Shown here one piece after another: positions 9,982 to 18,001 of a stretch of DNA of 64,000 nt. The DNA is from Leptolyngbya sp. CCY15150 (GTDB lineage Bacteria; Cyanobacteriota; Cyanobacteriia; RECH01), in contig NZ_JACSWB010000276.1 of the NCBI RefSeq assembly GCF_016888135.1, positions 25,512-89,511 on the forward strand, read 5' to 3'. The position numbers and the translations under genes are program-made. The notes below the pieces were generated by a model. That model was not told the origin of the DNA. It did not search any database and saw nothing but the letters and a program-made list of their open reading frames with translations. Numbering within the stretch: position 1 is the stretch's first letter; the number at the start of each line of letters is the position of its first letter.

Positions 9982-10583
9982 CCCCCATGCCCTTTTCTCG
10001 CCGCATCATCATTCGTGGAACGCATTACCTGATGTACAGATAGTGCCCGTACCGCTGCCACAACAAACATCCACCTAGCAAACAAGGGACAACGGAAGGC
10101 AAATCTTCCGTCCATCTTGGATGATGACGTGTGCCCATGATCGTTAATCCATCATGAGGTTCAGATGGCTAGCATCTATGGTAAGTTCCGGCGTTGTTAA
10201 AGACGTGCTTGCCGTTTGGGGGAGAGTATAAATACGGATCAAGTGAATTGAGGGGGCGTCATGATACCTGAAGCTGTGCGATGGTCAGGGGGAAAAGTCA
10301 GGGGGAAAACCATGGGGCGATCGCCCCGGCTTCTACCACGATGGAGTCAACAGGGCGATCGCCCCTGGGACCTCTTGGCTTAGATAGATAGTTCTGGACG
10401 TTGGCGGTCGATGAACACAGATGAGCTAGCAAGGATGGCTTGGGTGGGCCGGGGACGCTTCTTAGGATACTGACAAACGTCAAGATTGCGTGAATGGTTC
10501 CTGCCCCCCAGGTTGCCGGAGCCGACGAGTTTGGCTCCAGAAAGCCCTTCCCTGCTCTGTAGTCCTAGCGTCAAGAGCCGTGA
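9982..10583. other. Intergenic region with HIP1 palindromes
   Basis: Mostly non-coding. Two long HIP1-centred palindromes (GGGGCGATCGCCCC near 10315 and GGGCGATCGCCC near 10354) could form hairpins. A 40-codon frame at 10261-10383 has a G-rich Shine-Dalgarno-like stretch just upstream and a TATAAAT box near 10230, but its sequence is largely HIP1-derived, so it is not called as a gene. Confidence 0.4.
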
Positions 10584-11519
10584 TTAAGGCGATGATGGCA
10601 TCGATGGACGATCCTGATTGCCAATTGCGGCGATCGCCACCCCACTTAACAGAATCATGGCACCTAAGAGCACCATCGGCCCGGGATATTCTTGGAAGAT
10701 GACCAAACCCAAGAGGCCAGCGCCAACAGGTTCCGCCAAAATTACAAGGGTGACAAGCGTGGGTGACATCCAGCGCACCGCCCAGTTGAGGCTAGTATGC
10801 CCAATCACCTGGGGAAATAGCGCCATTAAAGAAATATATACATAGACCCTGGGAGAATAACCTAGATAGGAGGTATGGGCTAGCCAAGGCATGGGAATGA
10901 GAACCAGGGCTGCCAAACTATAGGTAATGGCTACATGGTGCTGAGTGGAAACACCGTTGCGCTGTGCCTCTCGGCTGAGGAGAAAATAAGCGCTCACGGC
11001 CCACGATCCGATTAAGGCCAGGGCGTTCCCCAAGAGCGGATGCTGTCCAGGCGACGCAACCCCTAAATCACTGAGACCAATGACTGCACTGCCTGCGATC
11101 GCTACCCCAATGCCCACCGATGTCAGCCAGGTGGGCCGCTCTCGCCAAATCCACCAAGACAGCAGCGCCACCCAAATGGGATTGGTGGTCACCAAGGTGG
11201 TTGAGGCAGCAATGGAGGTATAGGACAGTGAGGTAATCCAACTGGCAAAGTGGATCGCCAGACAGATGCCCGCCACCATGGAATAGAGCAGCGATCGCCT
11301 CTGGATCTGCCCTGGATGAAAGCTGCGCCAGGTTGGCACCAGCATCAGCGCGGCAATGCCCATGCGCATGGCGGCTAAGACTAAGCTAAAGCCTACCCCC
11401 CGTTGATCGGCAGCATCGAGGGCCAGGCGAATGAACACAGCGGCCGTGGACACTGCCAGAATGCCAACCGTGAGAATGAGAGCGATCGCCCAGCGGGTGG
11501 GAGCAGGAGACGTCTGCAT
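10584..11519 (-). CDS. EamA/DMT-superfamily transporter
   Basis: Inner-membrane permease of 311 residues with ten predicted helices arranged as two EamA repeats. The first repeat includes SYTSIAASTTLVTTNPIWVALLSW and the second WMSPTLVTLVILAEPVGAGLLG, both typical of the drug/metabolite transporter superfamily. Members export amino acids, metabolites or drugs; the substrate here is unknown. The ATG at 11519 begins immediately before the first helix. The gene is downstream of phoX on the same strand, but a strong terminator lies between, so it is probably a separate transcript. Confidence 0.9.
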   Translation of the reverse strand: MQTSPAPTRWAIALILTVGILAVSTAAVFIRLALDAADQRGVGFSLVLAAMRMGIAALMLVPTWRSFHPGQIQRRSLLYSMVAGICLAIHFASWITSLSYTSIAASTTLVTTNPIWVALLSWWIWRERPTWLTSVGIGVAIAGSAVIGLSDLGVASPGQHPLLGNALALIGSWAVSAYFLLSREAQRNGVSTQHHVAITYSLAALVLIPMPWLAHTSYLGYSPRVYVYISLMALFPQVIGHTSLNWAVRWMSPTLVTLVILAEPVGAGLLGLVIFQEYPGPMVLLGAMILLSGVAIAAIGNQDRPSMPSSP

Positions 11520-11653
11520 GGCAGGCTATATTGCAGGCTATGGATGGGACAACGTATGAGCGAGGCTCCGTGTGGTTATCCTAGCAGGAGAGCGATCGCT
11601 GTTCTTGGACTTCCTAGGGGGAGCGATCGCTTGATGAGTCTGAATGCTAGCCA

Positions 11654-11690
11654 TAAAAAAGGGAGGCCAGCCGTGATCTGCCTGCCTCCC
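11654..11690 (-). terminator. Rho-independent terminator of phoX
   Basis: On the minus strand a GGGAGGC...GCCTCCC stem, with a partly paired interior, is followed directly by TTTTTTAT. It lies 35 bases after the phoX stop, in the right orientation. Confidence 0.85.
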
Positions 11691-11725
11691 GATATCCGTG
11701 CAACTAGTGATGGACAATCAACACC

Positions 11726-13834
11726 TTAGGTGCCAATCATGCCGCCATCATCCTTGGTAATCACCACCGTAGAAGAACGGGGATACATAGAGGCACTTTG
11801 ATCCGGCCAACGAGACTTGAGGTTGCCGGCAGCAAACTCGTCCGCCGTCACCGTTGCCCCAGGATGCTGCACGTTAATGAACATCGTGCGCTGATCCGGG
11901 GTTGTGACCACACCAGTAATTTCTTGACCAATGGGGCCCGTCAGAAAGCGACGAATTTCACCGGTGACTGGGTCAGCAGCCAGCATTTGGTTATTGCCAA
12001 ACTGAACAAAGTCCCCAGTATTCATGACGCTTTCGCTGATATCCGTCTGAATCCACAGACGGCTGCTCGCATCAAACCATAGACCATCTGGACAGCAGAA
12101 TTTGCTATCTTCGCTCAAGGCTTGACCGTTGAGCATGGTGCTATCGTCCTCCGGCCCGGCCAAGACAAAGAGATCCCACTGGAAGGTTTTGGAAGTCGGG
12201 TCATTGTTGCCTTCGCTCCAGCGAATGATATGTCCCCACTCATTGGCTGCCCGAGGGTTGGCAGCATCTACCTCGTCATCCGTCCGACGGCTGTTGTTGG
12301 TCAGGGTGAAATAGACTTGCTTGGTGTTAGGATCCACCGCGCCCCACTCAGGACGATCCATCTTGGTAGCACCCACAAAGTCTGCGGCTGTCCGAGTGTT
12401 GACCAAGACATCCGCTTGGCTATTGAACCCGTTCTCCGGCGTCAAGCCATTTTGGCCAAACACCAACGCGATCCATTCACCGCTACCGTCTTCGTTGAAC
12501 CGAGCCACGTAGAGGGTGCCGTTGTCCAACAAATAGCCCCCAGCCGTTGCGCTGAAATAGGGCTGGGCAGACACATATTTGTAGACATACTCAAACCGCG
12601 CATCATCACCGGAGTAGCAGACCACCGGTTCTCCTTCAACTGCCGGCTGGAAAACCACGCCTTCATGGGCAAACCGGCCCAACGCCGTGCGCTTCTGGGG
12701 GGTGCTGGTGGGATCAAAGGGATCAATTTCTACGAACCAACCAAAGGTGTTGGGTTCGTTGCGGTAGTCTTGGGTGGCGCTGGCGGCCTTGGTGGAGGCA
12801 TCAAAACGGATATAGTCATCAGCGCCGTTGCTGGCCAGTTCCCAGCCATAGCGAGAAACACCTGTTGCTACGCCATAACGAGCCTGTTCACGGGGTAGAT
12901 TGGGTTCCACTTCCCCTTGATTGCTGCCTGCAACCACATCGCCGTTGCGGAAATAGCCGGCCCAGTTTTCTTCGGAGGCCAGATAGGTATTCCAGGGGGT
13001 AACGCCATGGGCACAGTTGTTGAGGGTGCCACGGGTGCGAGTTCCATCAGGGCTATAGCGCGTCTTCACCAAATCGCTGCCGCGCACTGGGCCGCTGATC
13101 TCCATGGGCGTTAACCCCGTGATCCGACGGTTACGGTCATCCTGTTCCATCGCCCAAGTGCCATTGGACTGTTTGCGCACCCGCACGATGCTAACGCCAT
13201 GACCATTCAGCTCCTTCAGCACTTGGTCAGCATCACGCATCTCGCCCATCATGGGCACACCATCGCTGTCCAACGCCATGCCGATGGCAGCGGCATGCAT
13301 ATAGCGCGGCTCAACATATTCATGGTTGAGTACTAAGAGTCCATCATCAGAACTCCCTTCGTAGGGCGACTCACCTTCAATGGGAAAAAAGTGCATACCA
13401 TCGTGGTGGCTGCCCATTTGCATAGCCTGGTCTGCGCCCGTGCTTTCTAAGCTGTAGGCAGGATAGCTGCCGGTGATCGGTTCCCCAAACGACACTAAGG
13501 GGCTAGCTGTGTAGCCTTCAGGGACAATAACGGTGTCAAGCTCGCCGACCGGAACCGCTTTGAAGCCTAGAAGGGTGCTGCTTGCCGCTGCTGGACGAGC
13601 GCGCAGGGTGTTGATGGCTGGCCCAGCAAACATCGAGGTGACGGCCAAGGCCAAGCTGCCCTTGAGCACCTGGCGACGCTGCAGGCGGCTATTGAGAATA
13701 GATGCGAAATCCGGGTTGCTAGACTGATTGCAGATCGGCTCATCGCCGTGGTTATGCTGCCTCGGATCATCACAGTGAGTTTCGCCCTTAAGAATTTGGG
13801 CATACTTTTGCCGCAGGCTTCGTTTATCGGACAT
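11726..13834 (-). CDS. phoX: PhoX-family alkaline phosphatase (DUF839), Tat-exported
   Basis: Calcium/iron-dependent phosphomonoesterase expected to release phosphate from organic esters outside the cytoplasm. It has 702 residues. An N-terminal extension precedes a twin-arginine signal (QRRQVLKGSLALAVTS, arginines at about 53-54), so it should be exported folded through Tat. The mature part has PhoX landmarks such as MGSHHDGMHFFP, LLVLNHEYVEPRY, NNCAHGVTPWNTYLASEENW and CCPDGLWFDASSRLWIQTD. GAGGAG lies eight bases before the ATG at 13834. A three-unit Pho box sits about 115 bases upstream and a strong terminator follows, so it is probably a monocistronic phosphate-starvation gene under SphS/SphR control. 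Confidence 0.95.
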   Translation of the reverse strand: MSDKRSLRQKYAQILKGETHCDDPRQHNHGDEPICNQSSNPDFASILNSRLQRRQVLKGSLALAVTSMFAGPAINTLRARPAAASSTLLGFKAVPVGELDTVIVPEGYTASPLVSFGEPITGSYPAYSLESTGADQAMQMGSHHDGMHFFPIEGESPYEGSSDDGLLVLNHEYVEPRYMHAAAIGMALDSDGVPMMGEMRDADQVLKELNGHGVSIVRVRKQSNGTWAMEQDDRNRRITGLTPMEISGPVRGSDLVKTRYSPDGTRTRGTLNNCAHGVTPWNTYLASEENWAGYFRNGDVVAGSNQGEVEPNLPREQARYGVATGVSRYGWELASNGADDYIRFDASTKAASATQDYRNEPNTFGWFVEIDPFDPTSTPQKRTALGRFAHEGVVFQPAVEGEPVVCYSGDDARFEYVYKYVSAQPYFSATAGGYLLDNGTLYVARFNEDGSGEWIALVFGQNGLTPENGFNSQADVLVNTRTAADFVGATKMDRPEWGAVDPNTKQVYFTLTNNSRRTDDEVDAANPRAANEWGHIIRWSEGNNDPTSKTFQWDLFVLAGPEDDSTMLNGQALSEDSKFCCPDGLWFDASSRLWIQTDISESVMNTGDFVQFGNNQMLAADPVTGEIRRFLTGPIGQEITGVVTTPDQRTMFINVQHPGATVTADEFAAGNLKSRWPDQSASMYPRSSTVVITKDDGGMIGT

Positions 13835-14443
13835 GGTCAGTTCTCCTCTTGTACTGCCCAGATCAGCCTCGCGTGAGTTGGTCTAAACCAATGGCGCTAT
13901 GCAGAACTACTCTGGGCGGATGAAAGTCCGTCCTGATGGTAGAAGCACAGGGTTATGAACTGAATAAGTAAGGGTTAAGTTTTCCGTTTAAAATCCTGAA
14001 GGTTAGGCTAAATCTCAGCGATCGCCCCCCACGACACTCTATAACCTCTTTGTTTTAGTCCAGTGGATTATCTGTTGTAACGTGATGCTGGATCAGCGAT
14101 TCTGGAAGCCGGTTGCCAGCGATCGCCATAGAAAACCTAGCTGTCATACCCGAAGAAATTGTTATCCCGGTCTTAACCGTTGAGGGAGCATCCTTTGCTA
14201 AGCTGGTGTTGCCTAAATGGCCCAGCGATCGCTTCCGTCCTCACCCCAATCAACGCCCCTCTCCCCCACTCATCATGACCAGCAAATGTTGCCTAGGTCT
14301 GATCTAAAGGGCTTGAGATGATGTTCATCCTTTGGATACAGGAAATAGCCGTATCCATCATGCTATCCATCATGATCACAATCAAAGTTCAAGACTAGCT
14401 CTAGAGTGCCAGTTCTTAACGCTATAGGGAGAAGCTCTCTGTT
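13835..14443. other. Intergenic region: phoX promoter and leader of the phosphoesterase
   Basis: The phoX-proximal part holds the Pho box. The remainder includes a 64-codon plus-strand frame at 14113-14307 that resembles no protein and is not called. No other structure is evident. Confidence 0.5.
13950..13979 (-). promoter_or_regulatory. Pho box (SphR/PhoB binding site) upstream of phoX
   Basis: Read on the minus strand: CTTAACCC, TTA, CTTATTCA, GTT, CATAACCC. These are three 8-bp direct repeats separated by exactly 3 bp, matching the cyanobacterial Pho-box design based on CTTAACCT. The first and third units are close to consensus and the middle one is degenerate. The site is about 115 bases before the phoX start. 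Confidence 0.82.
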
Positions 14444-15334
14444 ATGCATAGGCTATTATCTGGGTCGCTAAGCATTGAAACCATCACGGTTTCCATCTCG
14501 GGGCTGCCATCTCATCTAGGTGGCATCAAGATCGCCCAATTATCAGATTTACACTACGACGGCCTACGGCTGTCAGACCGGCTCCTAGCCCAAGCGATCG
14601 CAGCGACCAATGCGGCTCAGCCGGATCTCGTGGTCATCACGGGAGATCATGTCACCGATGATCCCTCCCCAGCTCCGGCCCTAGCACGACGGCTAGCCTC
14701 CATCCAAAGCCGCCTGGGTACCTACGCCATTCTCGGCAACCACGACATCGTGCCTGCCAGTGCCAAAGGGTACATCACCGATGCATTTACCCTGGCGGGC
14801 ATCCAAGTTCTATGGAATCAGATTGCTTATCCATGGGGTGCCGATCTACCAGTGGTGGGGTTGGCGGATCTATGGTCACGGGAGTTTAACCCTAGTCTGG
14901 TGATGAACCAGCTTGATCCCGCCACACCGCGCATCGTTCTATCCCATAATCCTGATAGCGCCGTGCAGCTCCAAAAATGGCGGGTTGACCTCCAGCTCTC
15001 GGGTCACACCCACGGCGGTCAGATTGTCATTCCCGGTCTAGGGCCCGTGCCTACCTGGTACCAAACCGTGCGGCGCTGGGTGCCGCGATCGCTACGGCGC
15101 TGGGTACCCTACATGCGGGAAGACTGCCATCGCGTCGTCAAACATTGGGAATGGGCCCAGGGGCTGCACCAGGTTGGTCAAAACCGTTTGTATGTGAACC
15201 GAGGCTTAGGGACATTTCCGCCCGCCCGCCTCTTTTGTCCTCCAGAGTTGACGATCATCACCCTGGTTCCCCAACCTGCCGCAGCGATCGCCCCCGCCAT
15301 CGCAGACCATCGGTCTGTCTTGGCAGCCCACTAA
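14444..15334 (+). CDS. Calcineurin-like metallophosphoesterase (YkuE-like)
   Basis: 296-residue two-metal phosphoesterase with all five motifs in order: SDLHYD (about 34), GDHVTD (about 67), GNHD (about 98), SHNPD and SGHTHGGQ. Relatives include YkuE and the lipid-linked UDP-diacylglucosamine pyrophosphatase-like enzymes. There is no clear signal peptide, and the C-terminal part includes a basic stretch (RRWVPRSLRRWVP) that could associate with membranes. It stands 609 bases from phoX on the opposite strand with no visible Pho box of its own, so shared regulation is not supported. The substrate is not predictable. Confidence 0.92.
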   Translation: MHRLLSGSLSIETITVSISGLPSHLGGIKIAQLSDLHYDGLRLSDRLLAQAIAATNAAQPDLVVITGDHVTDDPSPAPALARRLASIQSRLGTYAILGNHDIVPASAKGYITDAFTLAGIQVLWNQIAYPWGADLPVVGLADLWSREFNPSLVMNQLDPATPRIVLSHNPDSAVQLQKWRVDLQLSGHTHGGQIVIPGLGPVPTWYQTVRRWVPRSLRRWVPYMREDCHRVVKHWEWAQGLHQVGQNRLYVNRGLGTFPPARLFCPPELTIITLVPQPAAAIAPAIADHRSVLAAH

Positions 15335-15359
15335 GGCGAATCACACCGCGCAAACGAGA

Positions 15360-15389
15360 AAGAGGCTATTCCCTAGGGAGCAGCCTCTT
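15360..15389 (-). terminator. Hairpin terminator between convergent genes
   Basis: Perfect 8-bp stem AAGAGGCT/AGCCTCTT, with a palindromic loop containing TCCCTAGGGA. On the minus strand the stem is followed by a T-rich tract (TCTCGTTT), favouring termination of the small minus-strand gene. It may also stop the phosphoesterase transcript. Confidence 0.5.
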
Positions 15390-15484
15390 AGTGATGTGTC
15401 TTGGGTGATGGGGATGCTGATCTTGAGGGCTTGGGTCTTGCAGATGAGAAGCACCAAAACCTGCAAGCATCGAACTTGGCATCC

Positions 15485-15664
15485 TCAGCTTCTGTAATGT
15501 TCTTCTGGACGATAGGCCTTGTCTAAACAGCGTTCTAAGTGCTGAATTCGATAGGAGCACCAGAACCGACGGGGATCTAAAATAGCAGGCTGCTGACGGC
15601 TAAAGAGTGGCTGGTTCAGAAACTGCCACACGGGCTTTAAGGCTTTATGGTATCTAGAGTTCAT
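15485..15664 (-). CDS. Small protein of 59 residues, unknown function
   Basis: An open frame too short for most gene finders, from ATG at 15664 to TGA at 15485. The sequence is not low-complexity: it begins MNSRYHKALKPVWQFLNQP and contains ILDPRRFWCSYRIQHLERCL and a charged end (KAYRPEEHYRS). It has two Trp, two Cys, many Tyr/Phe and alternating basic/aromatic helices, unlike typical non-coding translations from this genome. No convincing Shine-Dalgarno sequence precedes it. A terminator-like hairpin with a T-rich tail follows on the same strand. It may be a cyanobacterial small conserved protein. Function is unknown and the call is moderate. Confidence 0.5.
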   Translation of the reverse strand: MNSRYHKALKPVWQFLNQPLFSRQQPAILDPRRFWCSYRIQHLERCLDKAYRPEEHYRS

Positions 15665-15870
15665 GGTGCGAAAACAGAGATGAGGAGTACGAAGAGGAAT
15701 CTCAAACCAGACGGATGGGTTGTGTTTGAGTTTTCTAGAAATAGCATTCCCAAACCTAGACCCTGAATCCTCATGGTTTTTTGGAAAGTCAACAAAACGC
15801 TAAATACTTTAGTATTTTTCAATACAGAAAGTTTTTCTGAGAATTGTCCTGAATGAATCAAGGGATGAGT

Positions 15871-16404
15871 ATGGCCCGACGGAGCACAATGCAAGACACC
15901 TATCAAGATGTGGTCATTCGAGATTGGCAACCCAGCGATCGCCACCCTGCAGCGGCGCTCATTGGTGCAGTCCTCGGTGAATATGGCCTTGCTCAAGAGG
16001 CTGACGGGGCAGATTGGGATGCCTGGAATGTGGAAGCGGCCTATTGGCAAACCGGCGGTCAGTTTTGGGTAGTGGAATGCCAAGCCAATGTGGTTGGCAC
16101 AGCCGGATTCTATCCAATTAACCGCTCAGTGGGTTCAGTCGAAATTCGCAAGATGTACCTCCACCAAGACGTTAGGGGCAAGGGACTTGGACGATATTTA
16201 CTGAATGCCCTCGAACAAGCGATCGCTCTCCAAGGCTATCAACAGATTTGGATTGAAACCGCATCGGTACTCAAAGAAGCCGTGCGCCTCTACGAAACCA
16301 GCGGCTATCAGCGGGCGTCTCCAGGAGAAACGGTACGCTGTGATTTGATGTATGTTAAGACTTTACCGAACCTGCCCCCCCCATCTGCACCTATCGCAAG
16401 ATAG
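15871..16404 (+). CDS. GNAT-family N-acetyltransferase
   Basis: Acetyl-CoA-dependent acyltransferase of about 177 residues. Motif A is clear, with strand VEIRKMYLHQDVRGKGLGRYLL containing the pyrophosphate-binding R-G-x-G-L-G loop. Downstream IWIETASVLKEAVRLYETSGYQ gives motif B, with the usual late tyrosine. The first strand is VVIRDWQPSD. Several ATGs are possible (15853, 15865, 15871, 15889). 15871 was chosen because AAGGG lies six bases upstream; homology alone would also allow 15889. The acceptor substrate is unknown. Confidence 0.88.
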   Translation: MARRSTMQDTYQDVVIRDWQPSDRHPAAALIGAVLGEYGLAQEADGADWDAWNVEAAYWQTGGQFWVVECQANVVGTAGFYPINRSVGSVEIRKMYLHQDVRGKGLGRYLLNALEQAIALQGYQQIWIETASVLKEAVRLYETSGYQRASPGETVRCDLMYVKTLPNLPPPSAPIAR

Positions 16405-16479
16405 AGTTGATCAGAATTGTGTTCAGGTTTCAAGCATGGGTATGGAGCAAGACAACATCATGGGGCAGGGAGTGGTGTG

Positions 16480-17547
16480 ATGCGATCGCCCTCCCCGATG
16501 CCAAGGCTCATGACAGAAAGTTGGGCTTCATTGCGCCAGCATTCTCCCCAGTTTTGGCTAGGCGTTGGTCTAGTCTCCCTAGGTGTTCATGGGCTAGGTT
16601 TCGCCTATCTGCTGCCTTGGATGACCTCGATGGGTGCATCGCAGCAGGCTACGCTCACCCCGGTGGAGGTGATTGAGTGGTCGGAACAGCCAACCAGCGA
16701 TCGCAGCGCCGAGCGATCGCCCCGCTCAGATCCAGCAGCACCAACCGATCCCGCTGCTGCGGATCCCGTCGTGACCGATCCCGCCGTGACCGATCCCGCC
16801 GATGTGCCGATCCTTCGAAGCGATCGCCCTCGCCAAGACAGTCCGCCCGAAGCAACGGATCGACCAGCACCGGTTACACCCGATGACCCTCCCCCGGAAG
16901 TTCCTGACGAGCAGGATCAACAGGATCAACAAGAAGACACACCTCCCCCGGACGAGTCCACGGAGCCCGATGAGGTGGAGCCCGAGGTGGAACCTGAAAC
17001 GGAGCCCGAGGTAGAGCCCGAAGTGGAATCCGAGGTGGGGACTCCTGAGTCATTACCCGATGTCCCCGATGTCCCCGATCCAGGGCAGCCCAATCTAGGC
17101 AACGAGGAAACGGCCGAGGATCCAGACCTTCCCGCCCTTCCCATTGGGCAAGATCCAATCAACCAGGTTTATGGCGTGCGGATGATGCGGGCAGACGTAG
17201 AGCCTCGTAGCCTTGACGGCACGCTCCGCGATATCTATGACCAACCACCGCAGTTGCGCGACTATAGCGACCAGTTTCGCGATGATCCCACCACCACCTC
17301 ATGCCGGATGACCCCCGAGGCTCGCCAAAATCTTGGAGAACCGGTGAGGTTTCGCGTGGAGCTGGATCGGCAAGGACAGGTGGTTAGCTTGCGATCGCTG
17401 ACCCAAACTCCCCTCAATCCTGACTACATCAACCTGGCCGACTGCCTCGTGCGCGAGTGGGAATTTACCCCTGCGCAGATGGAGGGGCAGCCGGTCGCTA
17501 ATAGCGATTTGGTGGTTGAGCTAGCCGTTGTTGCCGCAGGCGAGTGA
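16480..17547 (+). CDS. TonB-like protein with acidic Pro/Glu-rich periplasmic spacer
   Basis: 355 residues. A short basic N-terminus is followed by one transmembrane helix (FWLGVGLVSLGVHGLGFAYLL at about 27-47). A long Asp/Glu/Pro-rich spacer (about 60-225) includes tandem xVEPE-type repeats. The folded C-terminal domain contains EPVRFRVELDRQGQVVSL and DCLVREWEFTPAQ, resembling TonB C-terminal domains. The likely role is energy transduction to an outer-membrane transporter or a related envelope-spanning function; no ExbB, ExbD or receptor is adjacent. The start was set at 16480 because AGGGAG lies seven bases before it. The spacer is acidic, whereas classical TonB has Pro-Lys/Pro-Glu repeats, so the assignment is by architecture. 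Confidence 0.7.
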   Translation: MRSPSPMPRLMTESWASLRQHSPQFWLGVGLVSLGVHGLGFAYLLPWMTSMGASQQATLTPVEVIEWSEQPTSDRSAERSPRSDPAAPTDPAAADPVVTDPAVTDPADVPILRSDRPRQDSPPEATDRPAPVTPDDPPPEVPDEQDQQDQQEDTPPPDESTEPDEVEPEVEPETEPEVEPEVESEVGTPESLPDVPDVPDPGQPNLGNEETAEDPDLPALPIGQDPINQVYGVRMMRADVEPRSLDGTLRDIYDQPPQLRDYSDQFRDDPTTTSCRMTPEARQNLGEPVRFRVELDRQGQVVSLRSLTQTPLNPDYINLADCLVREWEFTPAQMEGQPVANSDLVVELAVVAAGE

Positions 17548-17559
17548 GGGGCTAGCCAT

Positions 17560-17934
17560 CTAGGTGAGGGCGTCAAAGTCTAGGGCTTTGCCGGTGCGTC
17601 GTTCGAGCTGGTTTAACAACCGCCCAAGCTGATACCACACTAGCCCAGCACTGCCCACGGTCAACGGGAAAGCGATCGCGTAGGAGGGGAGAGCTGGGAA
17701 GGCAAACAGTTGCAAACTGGAGGCGAGGAAGACACAAACGCCACCACTCACTCCCACCACCGGCACCAGCAGCGGCGCACCGCGCAGGCTCTGCAAGGCA
17801 CGGGTTGAACGGCTGCGAGACCAAACAGCAACCAGTTCTTTCAGGGTTGCCTGAAATGCGTAGGCAGACGTGATGCCGGCTATCAACCCTGCAACCATCA
17901 GAACATAGGGTGGAGAAGCAGCGGAGTAAAACAC
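17560..17934 (-). CDS. Small membrane protein, conserved in cyanobacteria, unknown function
   Basis: 124 residues from a GTG at 17934, chosen because AAGGA lies seven bases upstream; the frame continues upstream but overlaps the UbiB-family gene. It has an N-terminal helix (VLMVAGLIAGITSAYAFQ), a basic segment with STRALQSLRG, two further hydrophobic segments (about 53-75 and 82-104) and a charged tail containing LNQLERRTGKALDFDAL. It follows the UbiB-family gene on the same strand after 67 bases and may be cotranscribed with it. No function can be assigned. Confidence 0.75.
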   Translation of the reverse strand: MFYSAASPPYVLMVAGLIAGITSAYAFQATLKELVAVWSRSRSTRALQSLRGAPLLVPVVGVSGGVCVFLASSLQLFAFPALPSYAIAFPLTVGSAGLVWYQLGRLLNQLERRTGKALDFDALT

Positions 17935-18001
17935 AGATGTATCCTTTTGATGCAAGTTGATGCAAGCCGTTGATGTCCAGATCAACGGCAACAGGGGTTG
18001 A

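Noticed and set aside
10261..10383. 40-codon frame with upstream G-rich stretch
   Set aside because: Largely HIP1-derived residues; promoter spacing is poor.
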